From contig NZ_PQSU01000009.1 of NCBI RefSeq assembly GCF_002920615.1, forward strand, positions 62,001 through 126,000: a stretch of DNA of 64,000 nucleotides. The letters run 5' to 3'. The notes beneath the pieces were generated by a model that worked only from the letters and a program-made list of their open reading frames with translations, did no database searches and was not told the DNA's origin. The position numbers and the translations under genes are program-made. This stretch comes from Streptomyces sp. Ru62 (GTDB lineage: Bacteria > Actinomycetota > Actinomycetes > Streptomycetales > Streptomycetaceae). Positions 48,955 to 57,940 of this stretch are shown here, in pieces (within the stretch, counting starts at the first letter, position 1; every line of letters begins with the position of its first letter).

Positions 48955-51900
48955 GCACCCGCGCCGGTGTCGGCTCCCGCCGTGGTGCGGGCAGCGGGCG
49001 CGGACCCTGCCAGGCCGCGGCCATCCGCTCCAGCTCCGCCCGCACACCGTCCGCCCGCAGCCACCCGTATCCGGCCCGGGCGAGGTGACGCAGCAGCAGG
49101 TCCGCGTCGGCGTCGGACCACACCGGCTCTCCATGCCGGGCCAGCCGGGGGTCGTACGACACCATCTGGAGGTCGTGCGGCACAGGCCGCCCGAACGGTG
49201 TGTGCGTGGCGAGGAACGCCTCCAGGTGCGGGCGGGCACCCTCGTCCCAGTCCGCCGGCTCCCTGGCCTCCAGCTCCCAGTCGAGCTCCCACCGGCGCAG
49301 GGTCCGGTCCGTCCCGGTGGAGACCGCGTACCGCCCGTCGGCGCTCAGATGGACCGACAGCACCCAGCGCCGGTGCCCGCCCAGGGTGCGCAGGCAGCGT
49401 CCGGCCCGCAGGTCCAGCAGCCGTACGGTCGTGTCCCAGCTGGCGGCGAGCGCGAAGCGGCCGTCCGTGCTCAGCGACAGCGACGTCATCGGCTCCGCGT
49501 GCCCGTCGCTCCCGGCGTGTTCCTCGAAGACGTGCAGACGCCGCCCGCCCGCCACGTCCCACAGCGCCACCCGCCCGTCGCCGTTGGCGGTCACCGCGTG
49601 CCGTCCGTCCGTGGTGAGCTGGGCCGAGTGCAGGGCCCCCAGCAGCGGCGACCGCGTCGTGGCGTCGCGGCTGAGGTCCTCGAAGGTCCGCTCGCGGTGG
49701 CCGGAGTCCAGCTCCCACAGCCGCGCCCGGCTGCCCTGGCCGGAGGAGAGGACGAACCGCCCGTCGGCGCTGGGGCACACCGAGTACACCCGCTGGCCTG
49801 CGTACTCGTAGGCCCGCAGCATCCGTCCGGTCGCCAGTTCCCACCAGCGCACGGAACCGTCCTCCCCGCCGGAGAAGGCGAAGCGCCCGTCACCGCTGAA
49901 GCTCACCGAGCGGACCTTCGCCCCGTGCCCCTCAAGGACGCTCAGGCAGCGACCGGTGCGGACGTCCCACAGCCGGACCGTCCCGTCCTCGCCGCCCGAC
50001 AGGGCGAGGCGGTCGTCGGCGCTGAGGGAGACGGCCTGGACCGCTCCGTCGTGACCGTCGAAGGTACGCACCCACCGGCCGCCGTTCTCGAAGTCCCACA
50101 GACGCAGGGTGTCGAGGTCCGCGCACAGGGCGCGCCGGCCGTCGGCGGTGGCGTGGACCTGCGTACCCGACGTGGGCAGCTCGACGGTCCCGGCGGGCCA
50201 GGCGCCCCGCACCCCTGTCCGTACGGTGACCAGCGAGAGCCGGTGCCAGGCGGCCAGGGCACGGGTGTCCCGCTCGTGCCCCGGCAGGGCGCGTGCCTCG
50301 GCCACCAGGGCGAGCGCGTCCGCGTACCGCTGCCGCCCCGCGGCCGACTCGGCGGCGTCCAGCAGCGCGGCGACCCGGTCGTCGTACCGGGTGAGTTCGG
50401 TGTGGGAGCGGGGACGGCAGATCTGGTAGGGCGCGGTGTACGCGTCGGGGGTGGGCAGCTGCCACAGTCGTACCCGGTGGTCGCCCCCGGTCAGCACCCG
50501 CCGTCCGTCCGCGCTCAGGCTGACCGAGGTCACCTGGGAGAAGTGCGCGTCGTAGGTGCGCAGACAACGCCCGGTGGCGGGCTCCCACCAGCGCAACGTG
50601 CCGCCGATGGCCCCGGACACCGCGAACCGCCCGTCGGCGCTCAGCCCGGCCGCCCAGGGGGGCCTGGCGTCCGCCCGTAGGACGCGCAGGGACCGGCCGG
50701 TCGCCAGGTCCCACCACACCAGAGCCCGGTCGTCCCCGCCGGTCAGCGCGTGCCGTCGGTCGTGGCTCAGCGCGGCCGGCCAGATCGTGCCGCGGTCCAG
50801 GGTCCGCACGGGCCGGTCGTCCACCAGGTCCCAGAGCACGGTCCGACCGCCCACGAACAGGGCGAGCCGCCCGTCGGCGCTCAGGCAGGCGGCGTTGATC
50901 TCGCGGCCCGCGCCGCCCGGACCCTCAGGGGAGCCGACGACCCGCAGACAGCGGCCGGTGGACACGTCCCACCAGCGCAGGGTGCCGTCCCAGCCACCGG
51001 TCAGGGCGGTGCTCCCGTCGGGGGCGAGGCAGACGGCGCGGACCGAGCCGGTGTGCCCGGAGAGCCCGCGCAGGCAGCGGCCGGTTCCGGTGTCCCACAC
51101 CCGGACGTCGCCGTCGTGCCCACCCGTCAGGGCGAGGCGGCCGTCCGGGCTCAGGGACACCGCGTGCACGGCGGCCCGATGTCCCTTGAGAGCGCGCGGG
51201 CGGCCGGTGGCCGTGTCCCACAGCCGTACGTCCCCGGCTTCGTCACCGGACAGCGCGCGGCTGCCGTCCGCGCTGAGACTCACCGCGTGCACGAACGCCC
51301 GGTGCCCGGTGAAGGTGGCGAGCAGGCGCCCCCCGGCGCCGTGTTCGCGCTCGGCGTGCGCGAGAGCGTCGCGCAGAGCGGTGCCGGCGTCCGCGTCCGC
51401 GGTCGCCTCGACGGTCGCGGCCGCCGCACGCAGGAGGGGCAGGGCGGACTCGTGATCGCCGCGTTCGAGGTGCACGTGAGCGAGGAGGTGGTCGGCGGCC
51501 GAGGGCCCTTCCGCGCTCGCCCTGGCCGATTCCATCTGGTCCACCAGCGCGTCGTCCGCGAGCGCGCCGGCCCGCCACCTCAGCAGCCCGAGGTTGTACG
51601 TGGCCTGCGGGTGCTGCGGGTCGACGGCGTGCGCCTCGGCCAGCGCGGCCTCCGCCTCCCGCGTCCGGCCGAGGTCGAGCAGGGACATCGCCCGGTTGTT
51701 CAGCCCGTCGGCCCGGTGTACGGCGGCGTCCTCCGCCCGGCGTGGATACGGCCGGACGACCTCCCGTGCGTACACCTCGGCCAGCTCCCCGGCCACCGCC
51801 GCCAGGTCGTCGGGCCGCTCCTCGACGCGCTCGCGCAGACAGCGTTCCAGCAGATCCGCGAGCGCCTCCGGCATCGAGGCCACCGCGGCGTCGGGCGGCG

Positions 51901-52759
51901 GGCTCAGCCGGTACGCCGCGAGCGCCGCACCCGCGGCGGACCCCACGCCCCACGTCACCGCCCCCGTGAACATCTCCAGCACGCTGACCGCGAAGCTCCA
52001 CACGTCGGTGCGACGGCTCAGGGGCGTGCCCCGCACCTGCTCGGGTGAGGCGTACGCGGGCGTCAATCCGCCGTGGGTCACGAGAAGTGTCGCCTCGTCA
52101 AGTGCCACCTGCGGCTCCTGAGGTGCTGCGTTGTGAGGTGCCGTCTCGTGAGGTGCCGTCTCGTGGGGTACTGCCCCATCTGCCACTAGGCCGGCGGACG
52201 GGGTTCGGGTACCGAAGTGCCGGGCGCGCGCGAGACCGAAGTCGGTGATCTTCGCGGTGCCCTGCCGGTCGAGCAGCACGTTGCCCGGCTTGACGTCCTG
52301 GTGCACCACCCCGCTGAGGTGGGCGTGCGCCAGTCCGCGCGCCATCTGGATCGCGATGTCCAGTATCCGGCCCACCACCTCGTCGCGTGCTCCCCGGTAG
52401 AGCAGGCCGTCGTCGATCGACTCGCGCAGGCTTCCGCCGTTCACGTACTCCGCGAACACCCGCGGCACTCCGTCGATCGTGCGCACGTAGTGGCATCCGC
52501 ACAGGTGCGGATGGAGTTCCAGCCCCACCCACGTCTCCGCCTCACGGACGAACCGTTCCTTGTCCGCCTCGTCCCGGAAGAGCTCCGGACGCGGGCTCTT
52601 GACGGCGAGATCGGTTCCCCACCCCAGGTGCCGCACCCGGTGGACGCGCCCCATGCCGCCCTGCCCGAGAGTCCCCGTCACCTCGTACACCCCGAGGACC
52701 CGGTCACCGACCCGCCAGTCCCGCCACTCCCCCGCCGCTGCCGCCGCCCCCTGCCGCAT
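48902..52759 (-). CDS. Ser/Thr kinase with TPR region and 14 WD40 repeats
   Basis: 1285 residues from ATG 52759. Kinase domain about 18-300: GQGGMGRV (32-39), Lys54 in LAVKSPRP, HQDVKPGN (153-160, Gln for the usual Arg of HRD), DFG (173-175), SPEQ for APE. A PHETA-type repeat insertion sits in the activation segment near 190-210. A TPR-like region (ALAEAHAVDPQHPQATYNLG) follows. WD40 repeats (AVSLSADGRLALSGG..VRLWD) fall into seven, an interrupting helical insert (YADALALVAEARALPGHE), and seven more. No transmembrane helix. Convergent with and overlapping the Cys-rich gene; probably part of the same signalling locus. Confidence 0.92.
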   Translation of the reverse strand: MRQGAAAAAGEWRDWRVGDRVLGVYEVTGTLGQGGMGRVHRVRHLGWGTDLAVKSPRPELFRDEADKERFVREAETWVGLELHPHLCGCHYVRTIDGVPRVFAEYVNGGSLRESIDDGLLYRGARDEVVGRILDIAIQMARGLAHAHLSGVVHQDVKPGNVLLDRQGTAKITDFGLARARHFGTRTPSAGLVADGAVPHETAPHETAPHNAAPQEPQVALDEATLLVTHGGLTPAYASPEQVRGTPLSRRTDVWSFAVSVLEMFTGAVTWGVGSAAGAALAAYRLSPPPDAAVASMPEALADLLERCLRERVEERPDDLAAVAGELAEVYAREVVRPYPRRAEDAAVHRADGLNNRAMSLLDLGRTREAEAALAEAHAVDPQHPQATYNLGLLRWRAGALADDALVDQMESARASAEGPSAADHLLAHVHLERGDHESALPLLRAAAATVEATADADAGTALRDALAHAEREHGAGGRLLATFTGHRAFVHAVSLSADGSRALSGDEAGDVRLWDTATGRPRALKGHRAAVHAVSLSPDGRLALTGGHDGDVRVWDTGTGRCLRGLSGHTGSVRAVCLAPDGSTALTGGWDGTLRWWDVSTGRCLRVVGSPEGPGGAGREINAACLSADGRLALFVGGRTVLWDLVDDRPVRTLDRGTIWPAALSHDRRHALTGGDDRALVWWDLATGRSLRVLRADARPPWAAGLSADGRFAVSGAIGGTLRWWEPATGRCLRTYDAHFSQVTSVSLSADGRRVLTGGDHRVRLWQLPTPDAYTAPYQICRPRSHTELTRYDDRVAALLDAAESAAGRQRYADALALVAEARALPGHERDTRALAAWHRLSLVTVRTGVRGAWPAGTVELPTSGTQVHATADGRRALCADLDTLRLWDFENGGRWVRTFDGHDGAVQAVSLSADDRLALSGGEDGTVRLWDVRTGRCLSVLEGHGAKVRSVSFSGDGRFAFSGGEDGSVRWWELATGRMLRAYEYAGQRVYSVCPSADGRFVLSSGQGSRARLWELDSGHRERTFEDLSRDATTRSPLLGALHSAQLTTDGRHAVTANGDGRVALWDVAGGRRLHVFEEHAGSDGHAEPMTSLSLSTDGRFALAASWDTTVRLLDLRAGRCLRTLGGHRRWVLSVHLSADGRYAVSTGTDRTLRRWELDWELEAREPADWDEGARPHLEAFLATHTPFGRPVPHDLQMVSYDPRLARHGEPVWSDADADLLLRHLARAGYGWLRADGVRAELERMAAAWQGPRPLPAPRREPTPARVLSSARSRYRAWRGRRRS
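52120..52173 (-). repeat. 15-bp tandem repeat inside the kinase activation segment
   Basis: Units GAGGTGCTGCGTTGT, then twice GAGGTGCCGTCTCGT, then a partial GGGGTACTG, starting at 52120, 52135, 52150 and 52165. Read on the minus strand they encode PHETA/PHNAA units. Length may vary between strains by slippage. Confidence 0.75.
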
Positions 52760-52805
52760 GAACCCAGGGTAGTGCGCCCGGCTCGGCTTGCGCTTGAGCG
52801 GAAAC

Positions 52806-52839
52806 TTGCAAAGAACCCATTGCAAGCATTCCTTTGCAT
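52806..52839. promoter_or_regulatory. Candidate ArsR-type operator
   Basis: TTGCAAAG (52806-52813) and CTTTGCAT (52832-52839) form an inverted pair with a further TTGCAAG between them (52820-52826), ending 17 bp before the HTH gene's ATG in an unusually AT-rich patch. Probable autoregulatory site and overlapping promoter. Confidence 0.55.
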
Positions 52840-52855
52840 CACTACCTTTGTACCC

Positions 52856-53440
52856 ATGAACGAGCCCCAGGACTCGCACGTCCGCAATCTCGATGCCCGA
52901 TCCCTGCGCGGGCTCGCACACCCACTTCGCATGCGACTGCTCGACGCCCTGCGCTTCGGCGGTCCGGCCACCGCGTCCCAACTCGCCGGAAAGCTGGGCG
53001 AGTCGAGCGGCGCGACCAGCTACCACCTCCGACAGCTCGCCGCCCACGGCTTCATCGAAGACGCTCCCGAACGCGGCAGGGGCCGCGAGCGGTGGTGGAA
53101 GGCCGTGCACAAGGGCCTGCGCTTCGACGACACACTGCTCACGGACGCCAACCCGGACGTGCGCGGGGCCGCCGACATGTACCTCCACGAGGTGGCGACG
53201 ACCCAGACCCGGGACCTGTCGACCTGGCTCGGCAACCGCCAGGCGTGGCCCGAGGAGTGGAACCGCACCTTTGAAATGAGCAGCGCGACGCTGCGGCTGA
53301 CGCCCGAACTGACCCGAGAACTCGTCGAGAAGATGCACGCGCTCATCGACACCTACCGCGACCGGGCCTCCGACGAGGACGAGGCCCGCACCGCCCAGGT
53401 ACGCATCCACACGCACGCCTTCCCCCTCACCACGGAATGA
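52856..53440 (+). CDS. ArsR/HTH_20-type winged-helix regulator
   Basis: 194 residues. RSLRGLAHPLRMRLLDALRF, GPATASQLAGKLGESSGATS and YHLRQLAAHGFIEDAPERGR form the winged helix typical of ArsR-like HTH_20 proteins, with GRERWWKAVHKGLRF after the wing. The C-terminal 100 residues are helical and probably dimerise. No metal-sensing cysteines are present, so a non-metal ligand is likely. The stop overlaps the start of a 68-codon gene (ATGA), coupling the two. Confidence 0.92.
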   Translation: MNEPQDSHVRNLDARSLRGLAHPLRMRLLDALRFGGPATASQLAGKLGESSGATSYHLRQLAAHGFIEDAPERGRGRERWWKAVHKGLRFDDTLLTDANPDVRGAADMYLHEVATTQTRDLSTWLGNRQAWPEEWNRTFEMSSATLRLTPELTRELVEKMHALIDTYRDRASDEDEARTAQVRIHTHAFPLTTE

Positions 53441-53643
53441 AAGGCCACAGCCCGATGCGCCCCGAGATCCAGCAAGCCCTGTACCGCTTCCGTGCCGCCG
53501 AACTCCGCGCCGAAGCCGACATGTACCGCCTCGCCGCAGCAGCCCGGCGCCCGCGGGATCTCCGCAACCGTCTCGGCTGGGCCCTCGTGAACGTCGGCCT
53601 GCGACTGGCCGACGTCCCCAAGGCAGCCGCCGCCATGCCTTAG
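53437..53643 (+). CDS. Small helical protein coupled to the ArsR-type regulator
   Basis: 68 residues. PEIQQALYRFRAAELRAEAD and MYRLAAAARRPRDLRNRLGW predict a long amphipathic helix; VNVGLRLADV follows. The ATG overlaps the upstream TGA (ATGA), a translational-coupling arrangement. Conserved-looking small streptomycete protein without known function; could modulate the regulator. Confidence 0.7.
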   Translation: MKGHSPMRPEIQQALYRFRAAELRAEADMYRLAAAARRPRDLRNRLGWALVNVGLRLADVPKAAAAMP

Positions 53644-54072
53644 GTCCTGCCTGACGGACCGAGCTGCCTCGGTGAACACGAGGAGGCTGCCCGACGGTGT
53701 GTCAGCAGACACCCGGACTCGGTGTTCGACCAGGATCGCGGCGCGTATGCGCTCCGGGGCCGCCTGCGCCCTTCAGGGTGCCTGATGCCTCCGGGGTCTC
53801 CGCCAGGGCTGTGTCCCGCAGTCCTGCGGGCGTTCGGCGAGGCGGATCCGGTGTCATGCGGGCCGAGGGGGAGGAGCGCCGCATCCCCGGTCTGCCCTCC
53901 CGGCAATCGGGGCTTGGCCGCCCGTACCGTCGAGCCGGCGGCCGTACCCTCAGCCCGAGCCGGATGGGCGCCGTCGGCCGCGCCGCCCTCGTCCTCGGCG
54001 GCCAGTGGGCATGTCTCCGTTGGGAGAACCTGGCTGCCGGCCCGTTCTCCCGGCGCTCGGCGGACGAGCCGG
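53644..54072. other. Intergenic without recognisable gene
   Basis: 429 bp between the small helical protein and the convergent reductase gene. Open frames exist but have no motif, and no repeat was seen. Confidence 0.35.
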
Positions 54073-54636
54073 CTAGCGCGCCACGCGGTAGCGGAGGCAG
54101 ACGATTCTTGAGCCGAAGGTGCGGGTCTCGACGAGTTCGAGATCCACCCGGCGCTCGTGCTGGGGGAAGAACGGGATGCCACCGCCGACCAGCACCGGGT
54201 AAATCCTGACCCGGTACTCGTCGATCAAACCCGACGCGGCCGCCTCGGCGGCGAGTGTCGCGCCACCGATCGCGATGTTCCCCTCTCCCGGCTCGGCCCG
54301 CAACCGCTCGATCTCCTCCGCCAGGCCGCCGGAGGCCAGACGGGCATTGCCCTGGACCGCCGGCAGCGTGGTGGAGAACACCACCTTGGGCAGCGCCTTC
54401 CAGATCGCGGCGAACTCAAGCGTCGAGAAGTCGAGCGATGGATTCTGATCGGCTGTCTCCCAGTACAGCATGGTCTCGTACAGCCGTCGTCCCAGCAGGT
54501 GGACGCCGAGCCCCCGCACCTCGTCGGTGGCGAGGCGAAAGACCTCCTCGTCGGGCGCCGTCCAGTCGAAGCCGCCGTCCGGTCCGACGATGTAGCCGTC
54601 GAGTGAGACGCTCATCGAACAGGTCACGTTGCGCAT
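54073..54636 (-). CDS. RibD C-terminal / dihydrofolate reductase-like protein
   Basis: 187 residues with AAGGAGG before ATG 54636. CSMSVSLDGYIVGPDGGFDW opens the fold; GRRLYETMLYWE and EGNIAIGGATLAAEAAASGL (GGATL nucleotide-binding loop) and RIYPVLVGGGIPFFP complete the RibD_C/DHFR-like pattern. These are NADPH-dependent reductases of uncertain substrate, common in streptomycetes. Cytosolic. Confidence 0.92.
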   Translation of the reverse strand: MRNVTCSMSVSLDGYIVGPDGGFDWTAPDEEVFRLATDEVRGLGVHLLGRRLYETMLYWETADQNPSLDFSTLEFAAIWKALPKVVFSTTLPAVQGNARLASGGLAEEIERLRAEPGEGNIAIGGATLAAEAAASGLIDEYRVRIYPVLVGGGIPFFPQHERRVDLELVETRTFGSRIVCLRYRVAR

Positions 54637-54873
54637 CGGAAGTCCTCCTTGACGACGGGTTCGACAGTACGACCGCCGGACGCCGCAGGACTCATCGCGA
54701 CTCGCAGGATCCGCCGGTCCGGGGGTGCCGTGACAGGCTCGGCCACCTCTTCCAGGACGACGCTTTGAGGTGGACGCTTCCGGCCCGGACGCCCGCTGAG
54801 CCGCAACCTCGCGCGGCCGGCCCGTCCCTGCCAGGGGCCGGGGGCATCCTGCGTTGGTCGATCGATGCCGACG

Positions 54874-55773
54874 TCAAAGGCCCTTCAGGACGCGCTCGAG
54901 CGCCGACCGGCCTGCGAGCCCCCAGTTCGGCTTGCCGCCCGGCAGGCCGCGGTCCCCGTTCTGGCCCATCAGCATCAGGAACAGGCTCTTCATAGCGGCC
55001 AGCCCACGCGCCCGTCTGACCGCCGCCTCGTCCGCCTGCGCATAGCTGTCGAAGAACCGCGAGGCGCCGCCCGCGGGGAGCAGCACCCAGGCGGCCGCAA
55101 GGTCCCAGGCCGGGTCGCCGGCGAAGACATCGCCGAAGTCGACGACGCCCGCCAGGGTCCCCTCCGCGACGACGACGTTCGCGGGATGCAGGTCGCCGTG
55201 AACCCACACTCGCGGGCCCTGCCATCCGGGAGCCGCGGCAGCGTCGTCCCACACGGCCCGGATGTCGTCCTCGGCGAAGTGGCCCAGGTCCACGGCCCGC
55301 AGGAAGCGCTCGAAGCCCTCCGTGCACTCCTTGGGGTGACCGCCACGGTCCGAGGCGTCCGGTGCTTCGGCGGGCGCCTCCACATGCAGTGCCTTGAGGA
55401 AGGCCGCCAGGACATCGGCCGCGTGGTCACTGCGGGTGATCGAGTCGTGGTCCAGCGGCGTGCCCTCAACCCACGTCATGACGGTCCAGATCTTGGGGAA
55501 GCGCTCGGACGGCGCGCCGTACCGCACGGGGACCGGGATCGGCAGCGGCAGGCGCGAGGCCAGGGTCGGCAACCACCGGCGTTCCTTGAGTTGCAGATCC
55601 GGGTTGGTGTCCATCCGCTGCATCCGGACCGCCAACTCGCCCCCGAGGCGCCACATCTGGTTGCCCCAGCCGCCCGCCACCTCGCGGATGGGCAGCGCGG
55701 CCAAGTCCGGGTGCTGGTCCCGCAGCAGGTCGCGGACCAGGTCCTCGCTGATCTCGGTCTCGGATTCGATCAT
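54874..55773 (-). CDS. Aminoglycoside phosphotransferase (APH)-family kinase
   Basis: 299 residues. GGWGNQMWRLGGELAVRM is the ATP-binding lobe. VWVHGDLHPANVVV holds the Brenner motif with catalytic Asp, and GVVDFGDVFAGDPAWDLAAA the Mg-binding DFG-like motif. APH-family enzymes phosphorylate antibiotics, choline or homoserine-like small molecules. The sequence alone does not tell the substrate, so resistance should not be assumed. Stand-alone minus-strand gene. Confidence 0.9.
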   Translation of the reverse strand: MIESETEISEDLVRDLLRDQHPDLAALPIREVAGGWGNQMWRLGGELAVRMQRMDTNPDLQLKERRWLPTLASRLPLPIPVPVRYGAPSERFPKIWTVMTWVEGTPLDHDSITRSDHAADVLAAFLKALHVEAPAEAPDASDRGGHPKECTEGFERFLRAVDLGHFAEDDIRAVWDDAAAAPGWQGPRVWVHGDLHPANVVVAEGTLAGVVDFGDVFAGDPAWDLAAAWVLLPAGGASRFFDSYAQADEAAVRRARGLAAMKSLFLMLMGQNGDRGLPGGKPNWGLAGRSALERVLKGL

Positions 55774-56005
55774 GCGGAGTCACCTTACTTGGCGCACGCG
55801 GAGGGGACCATGTTCCTCGGGGATCCAGCTCCCCACCTGGAATCCCCGAGCCCTCTCGAAGAACCCACCGCTGAGCACCACAGGCTGTGCCCCCGTCAAC
55901 TGGGGCAATGAGCCGCCCACCTCCAGGAAGCCCGGCCGACGCCGTTCAGGACAGCGGTACCCAGCCGATGTTTCGCCAGGCGGCCACGGCCCCGGGGTGG
56001 CACGG

Positions 56006-56695
56006 TCAGGCAGAAGGGCGCCTTCGCGTGCCTCCCCCGCTTCCGCTCAACGGGATCAGGGTCTCCAGATGCGCACCCCTGACCCAGGAGCCCAGCAGGT
56101 CGCGGTGCAGGGCCACGACGTCCTGCCGCAGCGCCAGGCCCAGCGCTGCGTTCGTGAACGCGCGGCCGGTGGTGACGAACAGGGCGACGTCGGCACCGTG
56201 TTCGAGGCGGGCGGTGCCGACGAACTTCTGCATGTCCTGCGAGGACACACTCCGGTGCGGCGCATACTTCTTGCACTGGACGACCAGCTTGCGCCCGTCG
56301 GCCAGGTAGCCGACGACATCCGCGCCCAGATCGCCGCTCTTGCCGCTGACGACGACCTTCGTGCAGCCGTCGCGCCGGCACAGATCGGCGACGTACGCCT
56401 CGAACTCCCGCCACGACAACGCGTCGACCTCGGCCATCGACAACTCCCGTGCCCTGGCCTCCTCCTGCTCCCGCCACGCACGGTCCTGGCCGACCGCCAG
56501 GCGGTGCGCCCGCAGCAGCGTCCATGCGACCCCGCCCACCACGGCCACGGCGAGCACGACCAGCAGGACCGGCCACACCACCGACCAGCGCCCGGCCACC
56601 CACACCGCGATGATCACCGCCACCACCGCACCCCAGCCCTGCAACTGCCTGCGCGTCCGCTTCTTCCAGCGCAGGCGCGGTCGACGTGCTGCCAT
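56006..56695 (-). CDS. Membrane-anchored Mrr-type restriction endonuclease-like protein
   Basis: 229 residues from ATG 56695 behind GGGAGGAG. Two N-terminal transmembrane helices (LQGWGAVVAVIIAVWVAG, VVWPVLLVVLAVAVVGGVAW). C-terminal nuclease domain: LSWREFEAYVADLCRRDGCT, SGKSGDLGADVVGYLADGRK and LVVQCKKYAPHRSVSSQDMQ, giving the PD-(D/E)xK Mrr_cat residues Asp, Gln-x-Lys. RAFTNAALGLAL follows. Such proteins may cut modified or foreign DNA near the membrane, or act in DNA turnover; no methylase partner is adjacent. Role in defence is inference. Confidence 0.88.
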   Translation of the reverse strand: MAARRPRLRWKKRTRRQLQGWGAVVAVIIAVWVAGRWSVVWPVLLVVLAVAVVGGVAWTLLRAHRLAVGQDRAWREQEEARARELSMAEVDALSWREFEAYVADLCRRDGCTKVVVSGKSGDLGADVVGYLADGRKLVVQCKKYAPHRSVSSQDMQKFVGTARLEHGADVALFVTTGRAFTNAALGLALRQDVVALHRDLLGSWVRGAHLETLIPLSGSGGGTRRRPSA

Positions 56696-57120
56696 CACTC
56701 CTCCCTCGTTCCCCCGACCCGTGGCCCGCGGTGGGCGCCGCCGGGCGCCACCGGGCCTTGGCGTGTGCGGGGGGCTCATCGGCCGGCCACCACTGCACCG
56801 GGACGGCAGAACGCCACCCCAGCCTTCTTGTGTAGCCGGGCGCCGGTGATGCCGGAGGCAGATTGCCTGCGAATGGCACAAAGGCATCGCACCTGGCCGG
56901 ACAGCGCAGTGGCTGCGTTTGGACGACGGGCCGACGGCCCTCGCTTCGCGATGAGGCGGCGCAGGGTGCCGAACGGGCGCTGCAGCGGGGCCGGCCTCGT
57001 GGACACCGGCACTGCGCGCAAACACTTCGGGGCGAGTGCTCACTTGCAGGATTCGGATCACTTGACCGTCCTCCCGCTCATCCAACGAAGGTGACGACAA
57101 TCGCCAGCGCGCCTTGGCAC
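56696..57120. other. Intergenic upstream of the Mrr-like gene
   Basis: 425 bp. Contains the Mrr-like promoter. Nothing else recognised. Confidence 0.35.
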
Positions 57121-57858
57121 TCACCGCAGTACTGACCGCTCGGTGGGTGCCAGCCGTAGCCGCTGTGGGGCTCTGGCCCACCGTTCCGAAAGGGTCGGCA
57201 GTATTTCCTCGCGCCAGCGCTGTGAAAGCTGCAAGCGATTCAGGTGCTGGTCGATGTGGCCTTCGTCGGCGAAACGTGCGAACCATACGAAGACCTCCTC
57301 GTTCATCCGTACCGGCAGCGCCGGGAAGGTGTTCGGGGAGTGTTCCGACCGCAGGTATGCCAGTGGCTCACCGCCGGTCTCGGTCAGTAAGGGTCGCACG
57401 TGCTGCTGGAAGAACTCGACGAATGTCGTGTCGAACGGAGTGTTCCCGTACCAGATCGTGGCGAGGACGAGTGACGGTGGCAATGAGGCCGGCTCGCCGG
57501 GGATCGGCCGGGCGCCGACCGGCACTGGGAATGCACCGCGCACCGAGGCCGGCCGCAGTAGCAGTACGTCGTCGGAGTCGATCATCGTCGCGTTCGCCGC
57601 GTCGCGGTGTGCCTGCCAGACCGGCCCGCCGTAGAAGCTCTCCAGGGCCTTGGCCCGGCGCGGCATGTCTTCGAAGCCGCGGAGCCACACGAACCGGTCA
57701 GGGTCGTCCAGATCACGGAACTGTCCCAGGACGGTGGCACCCACTGCCTCCTGGGACTCCACGAACTCCCGGTCGAACAGATCGATCAGTACGTCTCGCT
57801 GTCCCGGATGCAGCGTGTACTGCCGCAGTTCGACGACTGGACACCGTAAGACCTTCAC
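57121..57858 (-). CDS. NIPSNAP-family protein under Rrf2-type control
   Basis: 245 residues from GTG 57858. VVELRQYTLHPGQRDVLIDL, FRDLDDPDRFVWLRGFEDMP and RAKALESFYGGPVWQAH are the NIPSNAP ferredoxin-like fold motifs, with a second copy-like half (ATIWYGNTPFDTTFVEFFQQ). Function of bacterial members is unknown; some are monooxygenase-like. An operator-like palindrome at 57883-57901, 25 bp upstream, matches one before the adjacent rrf2-type gene, which therefore probably represses this gene. Confidence 0.88.
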   Translation of the reverse strand: MKVLRCPVVELRQYTLHPGQRDVLIDLFDREFVESQEAVGATVLGQFRDLDDPDRFVWLRGFEDMPRRAKALESFYGGPVWQAHRDAANATMIDSDDVLLLRPASVRGAFPVPVGARPIPGEPASLPPSLVLATIWYGNTPFDTTFVEFFQQHVRPLLTETGGEPLAYLRSEHSPNTFPALPVRMNEEVFVWFARFADEGHIDQHLNRLQLSQRWREEILPTLSERWARAPQRLRLAPTERSVLR

Positions 57859-57882
57859 CAGTCCTCCTTCTCGTTCGATTGT

Positions 57883-57901
57883 TGCAACCGTATTTGTTAC
57901 A
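57883..57901. promoter_or_regulatory. Rrf2-type operator upstream of NIPSNAP gene
   Basis: TGCAACCGTATTTGTTACA; half-sites TGCAAC and TGTTACA. Agrees at 15 of 19 positions with the reverse complement of the site at 58387-58405. Confidence 0.65.
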
Positions 57902-57940
57902 GCAAGCGGTAGGCCGACCGACTGAGTACCGGCCTGTCGG

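Noticed and set aside
54874..55773. APH-family gene as an aminoglycoside resistance gene
   Set aside because: The family acts on many substrates and no specificity residues can be judged from sequence reading alone.
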